DNA of 64,000 bases from JAWXUK01 sp044432725 (GTDB lineage: Bacteria > Bacillota > Clostridia > Oscillospirales > Oscillospiraceae), in the NCBI GenBank assembly GCA_044432725.1, contig JAWXUL010000003.1, positions 1-64,000 of the forward strand, in the 5' to 3' direction. This document shows, in pieces, positions 25,830-36,366 of this stretch (the first letter of the stretch is position 1; every line of letters starts with the position of its first letter). Both the position numbers and the translations under genes were made by a program. Below the pieces are notes generated by a model, which worked only from the letters and a program-made list of their open reading frames with translations, was not told where the DNA came from and ran no database searches.

Positions 25830-28800
25830 TCAGCCTTGAGGGATAAGATAAATAAAATCTTTTCCGTTTTCAGAGTCTGCCACACTTCCGATAATGACAT
25901 TATCCTCATCTCTGATAAAAGTACCTTGCTGCAACAGATTCACACTATGCAAAGCATCCACATCCGTGTTATTGGTCACTGTGATATTCAATACCCCCAC
26001 TGCAACAGCGACAGAGTTTGCCTCTTCTTTCGCAGTGATTTGCACTTGATAACGTCCTGCTGTCAAGCCATAAGGGATCGTAAAATGAAACAAAGCATAA
26101 GAATCAACCACTCTACTGGTATACGCATACTCATTACCCAGATCATCGAAAATACTGGAAATACCACTCACAATCCCTTGGCTACCTGTACTATCCGCTA
26201 AGTTGAAGTAAATTGCGCCTGTGGCTTCGTGATGGGGCAAAGAAAAATAAATGGTTCTAGGGTCTTCGGTCAATGTGCCAATATCTGTAATACCACCAGC
26301 GATATAGTTCAGATTTGTGGAAAGCTGTGCCCCTGTTATCCCTGCATCACTCTCCCAAAAAGTAATATTACTGGTCGCAGTGGATCCAGAATCTCCAGAA
26401 TCATACGCTGAAAAAGGAACAATGGTGGCTAAGGTATTGACAAAAATCTGTGCATTTGACAAAGTATCATTGATAGTCACATTACTATAATAATAATTGT
26501 TTTCTTGATACACATACTGAGCGTCTGCCAAAGAAATCGTAAAAGGATAATTTTTGAATTTTTCACTATTTAATTGATTCAGATTTGTATTAGTCGAAGA
26601 AGATAAATTCCCACTTGCACTGTATATTCCACCATAAAATGGGAAATTATCTTTATCTAAGCCAGAATCAATCACCAAAAGATTCCCACTCCAACTTAGA
26701 TAGGAACTGACAAAACTATGACTGCCTGCTGTCATTTTCCCAGATACAGCCCCAGACCCCAGCACCAGAAGATCATATTTGTCATAAACATCTGAAACAC
26801 TGAAACCATTTGCCACCATCTCGTTAAATTCATTCACAGACACAGAATTCACAGTAACAGAAACATCTTCAGACATTTGCTCTGAAAAATGCTCTCCAGC
26901 AGATATGCCCAATAGCTGTTGATACAGGTCACTTTCTTCCATATTCACTTCTAAACTGTCATAAACTTGCAAAATAGCAACTTCTTCCAAAGTTTTTGGA
27001 ATGACATAAGTCAGTGCTTTATACTCTGACGAAACAGAGGGGTTAGACTGGGATGTGATGGAAATTTTCCAAGGGACAATCCCTTGTATCTCAGTTGCCA
27101 AATCAACAGAAACACGATAATATTGATTTTGCACTAATTGATTATATGCCACATCGATCTCTCTGATGGGTTGACTTCTACTATCCAAAACCAAATCCCC
27201 ATTACCATCTGTTTGTAAACGAGAAATCTTGAAACTGCTGTCATAATTACATAAAAGAGCGAAAGCACCACTACCATCCAAATCCAAAGAAACTTCTACA
27301 GAAAAAGGACTGGCATCTTCATCCAAACCAGAAATCTTAAAGATATACTCTAGGCTTGTGCTGGAACTTCCTGTGCTTAAAGTCATAACAGAGAAAGAAC
27401 TTTCATCATATGCAGAAGGCATACTGGAACTTAAAGTTGCAAATTCAATGGCAGGGCTAGGAATATGCACAGCCTTTTGGCAAGCCTGATGGAACGCACC
27501 ATCATCACTGTTCCCAAGGACACCATCTTCACCCACAATCAAAAGGTCTTGACGGAAAACAGAGGAAAGCCCAGAAATTTTGTTCATCAAACGATAAAGA
27601 TTACTATTGCTATCCACTGTCATAGAAGATGGCACATTATTGATTGTTCGATAATTCAAGCCTCCACAAAGATAGGGTGCCAAAATCACAGGTCTACCTG
27701 CCTCTGCAAAAGCAAGAATTTCTTGATATTTGGTCACAGAAATATCATTGTCTAAGGCTCTGTAACTATAGGATGGTGTCTGGAGATCCTCACCCATCAC
27801 AGCAAAATAACTCTGACTGCCTTCACTGGCATAATTTTGGTTCCCACGATTGAAAATATCACTTTCCCCGTAAACACCATAAGTACTGGCAGAAATATCA
27901 TTGCCGATATACACCAGGTCATAAAGTGAAATCACAGATTCACTTTCCATGGAAAATTCCTTTGCTGTCATCTCGATCACAGTGATATTTTCTCTGGAAA
28001 CCCCTGTCCAAGCCTCTAATAAAGACCAAGAAATCTGGTCACTTAAAATAGAAACTCTGGGGTCAGAAGGCAAACCGACTTGTGCTGTGACTGTTGGCTC
28101 GTCAGTTGTGAACTTTTCGTGAAAGCTTTCAGAATAACGTGCAATATCAGAAGCATCCCCTGGTTGGATGGAAAGTACAGTCACATTTGCCTTACTTTCC
28201 TCTGCACTACCTTGATTCCCCGCCCCAGTGATCAGATATTGAATCACACGAGCCATGGTGAGTTCCTCTGAAATCAAGGTTTGCCCCGTCATCAAACGCT
28301 TCGTATTTTCACTTTTGATACTGTCCATCACATCAGCAAAGGGGCCATATTCCCCCGTCATACTGGAATCAAAGGGCGTATTAAACTGAGGCGTCACCAA
28401 AAAACCTTGATTTGTATTGCCAACAATCCCCAAAACACTGCCATCATTCAAAGTGACAGCATTTTCTCTCTCCTCTCCAGAAGCAAGGGAAGAAAAATAA
28501 AAGACAGGACCATAAACACCAGAAGATGTTGTGATAGGGTCGCCCTCTAAAAGCACTTGAAACAGTCGGCTGGTTTCCAAACCTGTGACATAAGCACGGC
28601 GATCTAAAATAAGAGACAAATCCCCCTTGGTGGCAGAAATAATAGCATCCACCACTGCAGGACTCAAATCCTTACTTTCGCTATATGCCATTGGTGACAC
28701 TGTGGCATCAGGATAATAAAAACCACCAGAAATAATCACCATATCTGCTAGGCTGATATGGGCTTCTGTCACATATTCAGGAGAAACTGTATTCACCTTG

Positions 28801-29291
28801 ATTTCTGGTGCTGTTTCGCCTTCGTTCCAATCAAGGACATAACGCAAAAACCATTCGTTGTTCTCAAATCCACCAGAAACAACGCTTCCGTTGGCAGAAA
28901 CTTTCCCCAAATAGCCCAAAATACTCAGAGAAGGATCATTGCTTTCTCCTTTGCCAAGGAGATAATTCTGTGTTTGTAACATGTCTGTGATTTCTTGATA
29001 CTTATTCACATACATATTGGTTTCTGAGCTATAAGCACTGCTTAATTTTCTGCTATTCACAGCCTCGCTACCACCCACATACCATGCAAAAGCCCCCTGA
29101 CTCATGTCTGGTACGATTTCCAGAATTTGATATTCTGATTTGGTGTTTTTTAAAGTTTCTATCCCTGACAAGCTTTGAGATGCAGCCACCTCTTGGGTAT
29201 CAGAAAAAAAGAAAACCGAAATAACAGCAACCACCATGACAAAACAAAGTAGTACTGCGATCATTCGATTTTTAAGTTGAAAATTGTTCAT
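25830..29291 (-). CDS. DUF5057-type large exported protein, last gene of the pilus locus
   Basis: 1,153 residues. One N-terminal membrane segment or uncleaved signal (about 10-30, MIAVLLCFVMVVAVISVFFF), then the DUF5057 hallmark YQILEIVPD near residue 53 and long beta-rich extracellular regions. Repeated strings of the type LADMVIISGGFYYP and DLLVLGSGAVSG suggest several Rossmann-like modules. It is the last gene of the minus-strand T4P cluster, following four minor-pilin-like genes. RBS AAGGGAGTTTTCT, ATG 29291. DUF5057 has no known function; I infer a pilus-associated or cell-surface role from position only. Confidence 0.75.
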   Translation of the reverse strand: MNNFQLKNRMIAVLLCFVMVVAVISVFFFSDTQEVAASQSLSGIETLKNTKSEYQILEIVPDMSQGAFAWYVGGSEAVNSRKLSSAYSSETNMYVNKYQEITDMLQTQNYLLGKGESNDPSLSILGYLGKVSANGSVVSGGFENNEWFLRYVLDWNEGETAPEIKVNTVSPEYVTEAHISLADMVIISGGFYYPDATVSPMAYSESKDLSPAVVDAIISATKGDLSLILDRRAYVTGLETSRLFQVLLEGDPITTSSGVYGPVFYFSSLASGEERENAVTLNDGSVLGIVGNTNQGFLVTPQFNTPFDSSMTGEYGPFADVMDSIKSENTKRLMTGQTLISEELTMARVIQYLITGAGNQGSAEESKANVTVLSIQPGDASDIARYSESFHEKFTTDEPTVTAQVGLPSDPRVSILSDQISWSLLEAWTGVSRENITVIEMTAKEFSMESESVISLYDLVYIGNDISASTYGVYGESDIFNRGNQNYASEGSQSYFAVMGEDLQTPSYSYRALDNDISVTKYQEILAFAEAGRPVILAPYLCGGLNYRTINNVPSSMTVDSNSNLYRLMNKISGLSSVFRQDLLIVGEDGVLGNSDDGAFHQACQKAVHIPSPAIEFATLSSSMPSAYDESSFSVMTLSTGSSSTSLEYIFKISGLDEDASPFSVEVSLDLDGSGAFALLCNYDSSFKISRLQTDGNGDLVLDSRSQPIREIDVAYNQLVQNQYYRVSVDLATEIQGIVPWKISITSQSNPSVSSEYKALTYVIPKTLEEVAILQVYDSLEVNMEESDLYQQLLGISAGEHFSEQMSEDVSVTVNSVSVNEFNEMVANGFSVSDVYDKYDLLVLGSGAVSGKMTAGSHSFVSSYLSWSGNLLVIDSGLDKDNFPFYGGIYSASGNLSSSTNTNLNQLNSEKFKNYPFTISLADAQYVYQENNYYYSNVTINDTLSNAQIFVNTLATIVPFSAYDSGDSGSTATSNITFWESDAGITGAQLSTNLNYIAGGITDIGTLTEDPRTIYFSLPHHEATGAIYFNLADSTGSQGIVSGISSIFDDLGNEYAYTSRVVDSYALFHFTIPYGLTAGRYQVQITAKEEANSVAVAVGVLNITVTNNTDVDALHSVNLLQQGTFIRDEDNVIIGSVADSENGKDFIYLIPQG

Positions 29292-29363
29292 AGAAAACTC
29301 CCTTCTCCTATGATAATACCAATATTTTTATGAAAAGAAGCAATCATGCTCCCTAGTCAATCA

Positions 29364-29436
29364 AGGAAATTCCGTTTCCTGACTTAATTTATTTTTCTAC
29401 TTAGAAAGAGAAATCCAGAATCCTGACTCAGGATTC
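29364..29436 (-). other. Two intercistronic hairpins in the pilus operon
   Basis: AGGAAA/TTTCCT (29364-29380) and the near-perfect 19-bp palindrome GAATCCTGA-C-TCAGGATTC (29418-29436). Neither is followed by a T-run on the minus strand, so they may be mRNA processing or stabilising elements and not terminators. Confidence 0.5.
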
Positions 29437-29496
29437 CAGACCTCTCCAAGAACCAGAAAGGAAACAGATTCCTTCCCCCTTAAATCTAGTGACAAG

Positions 29497-30288
29497 CTAA
29501 GGAGTTGTGGTGGTCGTTTCAGCATAAACACCAATAGACCCAATCACAATATTGCTAGAGGAACTGTTCTTGATTTCCAATTCATTCACCATTGGCTTAT
29601 TCCGTAACAACATCACCGAGTTACTGCTATAAGATTGGCTACTTCTCTCTAAAGACATGGCAAAACTAATATCTGCTGTGACAACTCTGTCAATAGAATG
29701 TTCATAAGTGATTCTTGTTTTTTCCGTCTCTAACACCACATCAAATTCATTGATGTTTTTGGTCACCAATTCCTTTGGAGAAACCACAGCACCACTTAAA
29801 GCAGCATCCAAAGTATAATCATAATACAACATAGTAGAGGATGTCGCATCCACTGTCAAAGTACCATCATCCTCGAAATAGCCATTGACAGCTTTTCTAG
29901 AGCCACTTGCTCCTGAGATGTAATAATAATACAGTGATCGAGCAGTAGAATCATACTCAAAAATATGGACAATACACTGATCAGACCCTAAACTCCCACT
30001 ATAATCCTGATTATTCACGATATATAAAACATCATTCGTATCATCAAAAGCAACCATACCACTACATTCTACTAAATATTCCTCGATCAAACCCAAGGCA
30101 ACCTGTGACTCTGTGGATAAGTTCACAGCATTATTCACAGTAGAGCTGACAGAGGCAGCTGTAGACATATATTGCATCAAAGCGATAGAGAAAATGGAGA
30201 AAACCAACACAGACACCAAGAGTTCTACTATGGTTACGCCTGCATTACATTTGGCACAATCTCTTAGTCTTTTCAATCGATTCTTCAT
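29497..30288 (-). CDS. Minor prepilin-like protein (PilW-like)
   Basis: 263 residues with a class III prepilin leader: basic start, cleavage Gly, then VTIVELLVSVLVFSIFSI with Glu at +5. After cleavage by PilD it would be an N-methylated pilin of about 245 residues. RBS AAGGGGGAAAAGAT, ATG 30288. The size and position with a PilX-like gene recall PilW of Gram-negative T4P. No cysteines are seen in the globular domain. Confidence 0.85.
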   Translation of the reverse strand: MKNRLKRLRDCAKCNAGVTIVELLVSVLVFSIFSIALMQYMSTAASVSSTVNNAVNLSTESQVALGLIEEYLVECSGMVAFDDTNDVLYIVNNQDYSGSLGSDQCIVHIFEYDSTARSLYYYYISGASGSRKAVNGYFEDDGTLTVDATSSTMLYYDYTLDAALSGAVVSPKELVTKNINEFDVVLETEKTRITYEHSIDRVVTADISFAMSLERSSQSYSSNSVMLLRNKPMVNELEIKNSSSSNIVIGSIGVYAETTTTTP

Positions 30289-30300
30289 ATCTTTTCCCCC

Positions 30301-30882
30301 TTAAACGTTTCTATAATGGCTTCCTGTCGTAGGTCCTATTTCAATGAAATACTCCACAGTCCCACCTCGCACATAAATTTTGTTGCAATAAGTGTTACCT
30401 GTCGCAGCATTGATGGTATGGGGATTCCCCCGACTGCCAGCAGTCAAGGCTGCCGCTTCTGTCAAGGTAAGAAACCCTGTGGTTCTTCTGTCAAAAGCAA
30501 GCACTAAAGATTGATTTGTCCCCAAAATGGTTTCCGTGGAACCAGTCGTAGTAAGATAGCCGATTTCTACAGCACGAGTGGTCAATACTTCTGTTTCTTT
30601 CATCACATCGTCTTCATAATAATTCAGTGACACAGTACCTTTACTATCAATGTGAACTTCCATGTAAACGTCCCCTGTTTTTGCCAGAGAACCCACCTTT
30701 GTCCGTGAAATCATGGCATCCACATTAGCAACCACTTTTTTTGCCTCGGAAGCAGGGGTGATGCTAAGAGAAAAAGCAGTAAAGGTGAACAATACAGCCA
30801 TAATACCCAACACAGCAAGCAATTCAATGATGGTAAGCCCTTGGTTATTGTGTTTCAGTTTCAAAAATGTTTGTTTCATCAT
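30301..30882 (-). CDS. Minor prepilin-like protein (GspH/FimT-like)
   Basis: 193 residues from ATG 30882, preceded by GAGGAGGTAATT. Prepilin signal: NNQG then LTIIELLAVLGIMAVLF, with Glu at +5. The globular part has the small-beta-domain look of GspH/FimT-type minor pilins (a long alpha1 followed by SRTKVGSLAKTGDVYMEV). The stop is 12 bp before the next prepilin gene. Confidence 0.85.
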   Translation of the reverse strand: MMKQTFLKLKHNNQGLTIIELLAVLGIMAVLFTFTAFSLSITPASEAKKVVANVDAMISRTKVGSLAKTGDVYMEVHIDSKGTVSLNYYEDDVMKETEVLTTRAVEIGYLTTTGSTETILGTNQSLVLAFDRRTTGFLTLTEAAALTAGSRGNPHTINAATGNTYCNKIYVRGGTVEYFIEIGPTTGSHYRNV

Positions 30883-30984
30883 AATTACCTCCTCTTTCAT
30901 TCGTCCTGTTTCCAAGATCTATGTATCACAATTCTCCTCCAAATCGGAGGAGAATTGTCTGATTTTCTCTTTCAGAGAAAAATA

Positions 30985-33900
30985 TTAGTGTTTTTCCCAG
31001 TTTTCGAAATAAACAAGGTCATTTGCACCCCAGTTTACCAAAACATCCACTTGGGTAGCACCAACATTGATGGTAGGATCACCCAAAGAGCCAGTTGTAT
31101 AAATCAAATGATCAAAATAGGAGGCAAAAGGCACTCTCATTACCACATATTCATCTGCTGTTGTTATAAAGGCTGGAGTACACTCCACAACTTCCAAATA
31201 AGTCCAGTCAATATTTCTTTCCTCTAAGACATCTTTGAATTTCACGCCATAAGCTTCTAAACCAGTATAGGTTGTGCCATCTTCTGTATAAGTGAAGGTA
31301 TCATCATATTTCACATAATAACGCCAATAGTCATTTGCAAAACTCCCAGTTGACCCAATCAGGGACTCATCCACAAGGACGACCTGTGTTGTTGCGGTCA
31401 AAGAGGACATAACCTTAGCCGAATTAGAGATAATAGGAGAAACAATGGCTACACCAACACTGGACATCACCAATCCTTCATAGGTAATCTCATTCCGTAC
31501 TGAGTCTTTCAGAGAACCATCTGCATTATAAGCGGTCCCTGGGTCAATGGTTGCTTGTAAGTTGATACCACCATTGGCGACAATCATGGAAACATGTTCA
31601 TAAGTTTCACTTAAATGTGCAACACCAGTGGATTTCCCATACCAGTTCACACCACGACCACTATAAAGACCCACCATATGACCAGAAGTATTATAAAAAC
31701 TTAATACATAATTCCCAGGAGATACCACAGCAGAGAGTACATCTTGTTTCAACAACTCTGTCTTCACGTAATAATCATAAGGATTCATCAAATTCTCATC
31801 ATTATTCAAGACCCCTGCATACTGAGGATCAATGGGAATATTTGGACTTAACGTCACAGAGGCGTTTTTAAACTCTTGTGCTTTTTCTGCTGCTTCTGCT
31901 TCAATGTTTAACGCATCTTGAGTACCGATACGAATACCATCACCATCATGAGCATAGACTTGACCTTTTGTATTAACCACTGCACCTTCTAGTGCTTCAT
32001 AGGCAACCTCGTCCATACTGACAAAATAATTAAAATAATTGGTGAAAGTACTACGATTGGCTTCAACATAATCAGCAAAATACTGATTATTTGTATCTGT
32101 ATCTTTGAAATGATAGAAATAATAAATCAAAGTATAACCAGTGGTATAAGGCACAGAAATACTCACAAGAGGGTCACCTGTCGTAACATAATTACCGATG
32201 GTTTTCCCTGACCACAACTCGTAATTTTGATTGACACTGACCGTTGGTCTAGTATCTTCACCAGAAACTACCACAGCTGGGTTAGAACTCACCCCAGTCA
32301 AAGCGCCCAAAGGAACCAAATAAGCTAATTGGTCTGGGAGAGTGGACCAACTTTGTCCCAAGGCATACTCAGAACCCACAACCCCTTCTCTTCCACTTGG
32401 ATTCAAATAGCTGGTACCCGCAATGGTCAAGCTCACCAACTTTGTTTTTTCTTCACCATCAGTCCAAGCTTTGCCGTCATTAGTTGGATCATAAGACAAG
32501 CCCCAATTCACACCAGACCCGTCAATGAGAATCGAACTGTCTTTCGCCGCTGTTCCACCAAATCCAAATCCGAAATAATCGCCTGTTAATACGAAATCAG
32601 TTTCATTTCCTTCTAACCCACCATAAACTCGTAAGTCACCAGCAACATTCACTCCACCATAACGATCCCCAGAACTGTATGCCCAGTCATGGTCTCCGTA
32701 AGAACCTTGCAAAATCATGTCGCCACCTTCGTGGACATTCACACCAGAAACCCAAATTTCAGAGTCACTTCTGGTATAGAAAGAAGTACCATCATAAACT
32801 TCAAATCCAATCAAGGAATCTTTAATAGTACCAGTATCGAAGTTATTAAATAAATCGTTGTTTGCTGAAGTAGACGAATCTGACTCGGTACCATCTGGAT
32901 CAGGTTTGCTACCTTCTGTATCTGGGGCATCATCAATGGCATCTTTCGTAATTACGCCTGTATAGGTGATCAAACGCCCACCACCATGAGAGAAAATAAT
33001 ATTTTCTGAATTGGTAGAGTTTTCATTATAGATAAAGAAAACACCGCCATACAAATCCCCTGTAATGAGCAATCCATCTGTAAATGCTTTACTTGTTTTG
33101 ACCCAGTATTTACCGATAGAAGCAACGTTTTCAAAAGGAACGCCGTCGAAAGTAGTTTCTTCATAAGTGTAACCTGTGTCATATTCCCCATTGTGGACAA
33201 AGTCAGGCATTTCAATGACAATATCAGTGGTAATGTTGGTCAAATAACCATTTTCTTCAAAAGTAATGGTGACACCATGAAGGACCAAACGATCCCCTGC
33301 AATACCATATTCCAAGGTAAAATAACCATAGCGATCATCTTCCAAAGTATCTTTGATACTACTATTAGTCAAGCAAACAGTCACAGGCTCACCAGAAGTC
33401 ACTGTCACACCAGTACCAAACTGTAACATTTCTTTTAATGCAGAGGCATTATAGATCCCCCAAGAAGTTGTGGTGGATTCTGTTTTTGTGGAAGAAGAGA
33501 TAGTACCATTGGTATTTCTTGTGTACACTTCTTCATACACAGTGACGTTAAAGTCCCCTTTGTCACTAGGTTCTACAATCTCAGCAACAGAAAAAATTCC
33601 TGTGCTAGGAACACTCACACCAAAGCCATCTGGATAGACAAAATCTGTCGGATAATGTTCAAACTCCAGAAAATCACTGATATAAGTCCTTTCTCCTGAG
33701 GGCGTGGTGGAAGAAGATACATCTTTGACAAAATCAAAAACTTGCTCCACCACTTCTCGACTGGCTGTGGACGTAGCCCCATCAAAAGAAACTTTGCTCA
33801 ATTCTTCGCAGAAATATTTGTTGAAGACATTTTGTGCTTCGGACAAAATATCATCTTCGTCACTTTGAGATGCTTCAATAAAAGCATACTCTGACATTGT

Positions 33901-34155
33901 TTTGGTATAGGAATCTCTCAAAGCTGCACTGGAAAAGTCCTGTACCTGTGCTCTCATTTGATCTAGCACTGTTTCTGTGGAATAAAAGGTATCCAAACCT
34001 TGACGGTCTACCAATTTCACCAAATGACCACTGTGACTGGTAAACAACACAGAAGAACCCATTAAAACCACAAAAGCTGTTACCAACAATACCATGAGCA
34101 AAGCAGCACCCTTTTGGTTATGCTTTAACTTGTTACATTGTATCATGTTTTTCAT
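30985..34155 (-). CDS. Giant PilX-like pilus-associated protein
   Basis: 1,056 residues from ATG 34155, with GGAGTGTTCACA upstream; the GTG three codons earlier is too close to the ribosome site. The N-terminus has a PilX-type segment (KGAALLMVLLVTAFVVLMG) without the Glu+5 of true pilins, then a helical linker with Gln and Asp, then over 900 residues of Gly/Asp/Thr-rich, beta-rich sequence. Typical PilX proteins have 150-200 residues, so this is a strongly extended form. It may be a surface-exposed tip or adhesin. Confidence 0.75.
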   Translation of the reverse strand: MKNMIQCNKLKHNQKGAALLMVLLVTAFVVLMGSSVLFTSHSGHLVKLVDRQGLDTFYSTETVLDQMRAQVQDFSSAALRDSYTKTMSEYAFIEASQSDEDDILSEAQNVFNKYFCEELSKVSFDGATSTASREVVEQVFDFVKDVSSSTTPSGERTYISDFLEFEHYPTDFVYPDGFGVSVPSTGIFSVAEIVEPSDKGDFNVTVYEEVYTRNTNGTISSSTKTESTTTSWGIYNASALKEMLQFGTGVTVTSGEPVTVCLTNSSIKDTLEDDRYGYFTLEYGIAGDRLVLHGVTITFEENGYLTNITTDIVIEMPDFVHNGEYDTGYTYEETTFDGVPFENVASIGKYWVKTSKAFTDGLLITGDLYGGVFFIYNENSTNSENIIFSHGGGRLITYTGVITKDAIDDAPDTEGSKPDPDGTESDSSTSANNDLFNNFDTGTIKDSLIGFEVYDGTSFYTRSDSEIWVSGVNVHEGGDMILQGSYGDHDWAYSSGDRYGGVNVAGDLRVYGGLEGNETDFVLTGDYFGFGFGGTAAKDSSILIDGSGVNWGLSYDPTNDGKAWTDGEEKTKLVSLTIAGTSYLNPSGREGVVGSEYALGQSWSTLPDQLAYLVPLGALTGVSSNPAVVVSGEDTRPTVSVNQNYELWSGKTIGNYVTTGDPLVSISVPYTTGYTLIYYFYHFKDTDTNNQYFADYVEANRSTFTNYFNYFVSMDEVAYEALEGAVVNTKGQVYAHDGDGIRIGTQDALNIEAEAAEKAQEFKNASVTLSPNIPIDPQYAGVLNNDENLMNPYDYYVKTELLKQDVLSAVVSPGNYVLSFYNTSGHMVGLYSGRGVNWYGKSTGVAHLSETYEHVSMIVANGGINLQATIDPGTAYNADGSLKDSVRNEITYEGLVMSSVGVAIVSPIISNSAKVMSSLTATTQVVLVDESLIGSTGSFANDYWRYYVKYDDTFTYTEDGTTYTGLEAYGVKFKDVLEERNIDWTYLEVVECTPAFITTADEYVVMRVPFASYFDHLIYTTGSLGDPTINVGATQVDVLVNWGANDLVYFENWEKH

Positions 34156-34298
34156 TGTGAACACTCCTTTTCAAAATTTGTTTTTCATTTTATTTTAAAA
34201 GTAAACTGGAACACTCTTGTAGGACAAGAGATTTTTTCACAGATTATTCTAAAAAGTTTCCAATCCTTAGTAGATTTTTTGCTAAGAGAAGGTATTTT

Positions 34299-35531
34299 CT
34301 AGTTCAATTTAATAGAATTCATCTCTGTTACAAGCTCTCCAGTCGCAACAGTTCCAGTATATACTTGCACTTCAACAATAGAAATTCGTCCACCACTGGT
34401 TTCAACAACAAGTCCATCAGATAAAGTAGTGGTGGTTCCATTTTTGGTGTATATAAAATTGGCTGGCGTCAACGCTACACCAGTATAAGCATTCAGATGA
34501 ATGTTGGCATGAAGTGCCAAGCCATCAGTCCCTCCGCCATCATTTAAAATGACTGTACAAGCATAATTTGCATCTACTGCAGCACTGGCACAGCCAGCAC
34601 AGTCTAGCACCCCAGAAGCGGAAACCTCTTCATAAGGGTTAAAAGTAGATGATGTACAATTAATTCCATGTGTCGCTCTTTTTTGCTTGATCAAAAACAA
34701 ACGCACATCGTCATCTGGCATTTTGGTACCATAGGTGATGTCAATGGTTTCTGTACAAAGGGTTGAATTGTTATTCAGTGGCATATAAACCAGTTGCAAA
34801 GCAACAACATCATCAGCTCCTGCTGGTACAGCACCTAAAAAGGCTGTCAGCTCGATAAACGCTGAAGCTGTGCTACCATAATGATAGCGATATTTCACTT
34901 CGTAATGCAAATATTCTTCGCTCGCATCCAAAGCCCAACCATTGGCATTCAGCTCTGTTCTTAAGGTAGCATCCACATAATTTAAGTTGACTAATATGGT
35001 TCTTTTCAGCGTGGACCAATCACTAAATCCTTGACTTGCAAGTTGCTGATACGCCTTGGCATCAAAGTCGAAAATCCCCAAAGTGCCATCCACTAGCCTT
35101 GCACCAGCTTGTTGAATCAAGGACAAATCCATATCTGTATAGGTGGACAAATCCGATGTATTCAGCGAAGCCAGAAGCGCACCATCCAGTGTGGGATCTG
35201 GGTCTCTCATGGTCACCACGATAGTCTCTGTGGTGGTGGTGCCGTCTTTGAATTCCACTTGATAGACGTCACCACTTTTTGTGACATCAGCTGTTGAAAA
35301 ATAACTTCCCAACGCCGCTTCAATATTGGTGGCACTGGCACTTTTCACCACTTCAACAGCATTCTCTGCCAAATCCGTATTCCCACCATAAATCACAGAA
35401 CTTTGGGCAGTATTCGCAGCAATAAAGAAGGAACGCATCAATGGTGTCATGATAACTGCCAAAACCATTGTGGCAATGATCAGTTCTAACAAGGTGAATC
35501 CACTATTGTTCTTTTTTAACTGTTCTCTCAT
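34299..35531 (-). CDS. Minor prepilin-like protein, large (410 residues)
   Basis: Class III leader MREQLKKNNSG, then FTLLELIIATMVLAVIM with Glu+5, a textbook prepilin cut site. The remaining 380 residues are long for a pilin and contain several cysteines (LDCAGCASAAVDANYAC), so disulfides or a bound metal are possible. RBS GGAGGTAACCA, ATG 35531. Confidence 0.85.
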   Translation of the reverse strand: MREQLKKNNSGFTLLELIIATMVLAVIMTPLMRSFFIAANTAQSSVIYGGNTDLAENAVEVVKSASATNIEAALGSYFSTADVTKSGDVYQVEFKDGTTTTETIVVTMRDPDPTLDGALLASLNTSDLSTYTDMDLSLIQQAGARLVDGTLGIFDFDAKAYQQLASQGFSDWSTLKRTILVNLNYVDATLRTELNANGWALDASEEYLHYEVKYRYHYGSTASAFIELTAFLGAVPAGADDVVALQLVYMPLNNNSTLCTETIDITYGTKMPDDDVRLFLIKQKRATHGINCTSSTFNPYEEVSASGVLDCAGCASAAVDANYACTVILNDGGGTDGLALHANIHLNAYTGVALTPANFIYTKNGTTTTLSDGLVVETSGGRISIVEVQVYTGTVATGELVTEMNSIKLN

Positions 35532-35552
35532 TGGTTACCTCCTTCTCTTCCA

Positions 35553-36236
35553 TTACTCCTGTGGTAATTGTTGCCCTTCTGCCAAAGTGCCAAAAGGATT
35601 ATCGTTTCCTGTTGCAATTGGTGGAATTTCTGGTGGTACATACACATAAGAAGGTGTTGTGATGAAATATTTATAAATCACAGTACTCCCAGACAAATGC
35701 CCTGTCCCTGCATTATAAGCAACGCTCACATTGTTAATCACAGTGCGATAATCGTCTGCATGGACATATTCAATAAAGGATTTTAACTCGTTATAACTAA
35801 AATTCCAAGAAAAGCCCAATGTTGTCATATACGCCGCAATGGGTGTTTCTACATTATTTCCGTCTATATAACGCATAATATCCATCTTGCTCAGCAAGGT
35901 AGGTGGCGCAATATTCACACCACTCAGAGTCATAATCAAATCATCTTCCAAGTCTTGGGCATACATCATAAATGTCTCAGGAAGAATATCCTCCGGATAC
36001 TTGCTCAACTCGTTTTCGACAATTTTACGATTTTCTTCTGTCTCTAACATCAATACGTCTTTTTGTGCTTCCACTGCTTTCAAACGTGCTTTTTCCGCTT
36101 CTGCTGCCTCTATTTCAATGGCCAAGGCTTCCATTTCGATGGTCAAGGGATCGTGGACTAAAAAATGGGAAGCAATGGCTGCCAACACACCAATGACAAT
36201 AATTAACATTTTCAGTTCATTTGGCTTCATTTTCAC
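35553..36236 (-). CDS. pilO: PilO-like T4P alignment protein
   Basis: 227 residues. One membrane helix near 10-27 (MLIIVIGVLAAIASHFLV), a coiled coil rich in Ala/Glu/Lys (about 33-75), then a PilO-like ferredoxin-fold region with the YNELKSFIEYVHADD segment. PilO pairs with PilN in the inner-membrane ring. Start GTG 36236 has AGGAGG 8 nt upstream; an ATG two codons later is possible. A Pro-rich C-terminal tail follows the fold. Confidence 0.85.
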   Translation of the reverse strand: MKMKPNELKMLIIVIGVLAAIASHFLVHDPLTIEMEALAIEIEAAEAEKARLKAVEAQKDVLMLETEENRKIVENELSKYPEDILPETFMMYAQDLEDDLIMTLSGVNIAPPTLLSKMDIMRYIDGNNVETPIAAYMTTLGFSWNFSYNELKSFIEYVHADDYRTVINNVSVAYNAGTGHLSGSTVIYKYFITTPSYVYVPPEIPPIATGNDNPFGTLAEGQQLPQE

Positions 36237-36366
36237 AATGACATCCTCCTAAGGATAAATAAAACTCTGTATTATAAGCTTTTAACCCCTTACTTTGTAA
36301 AGGTTAGACTTTTTTCAATCAATAGCAATTTCCAATTTTTACAATATTAGAAAGAATAGATTGCCA

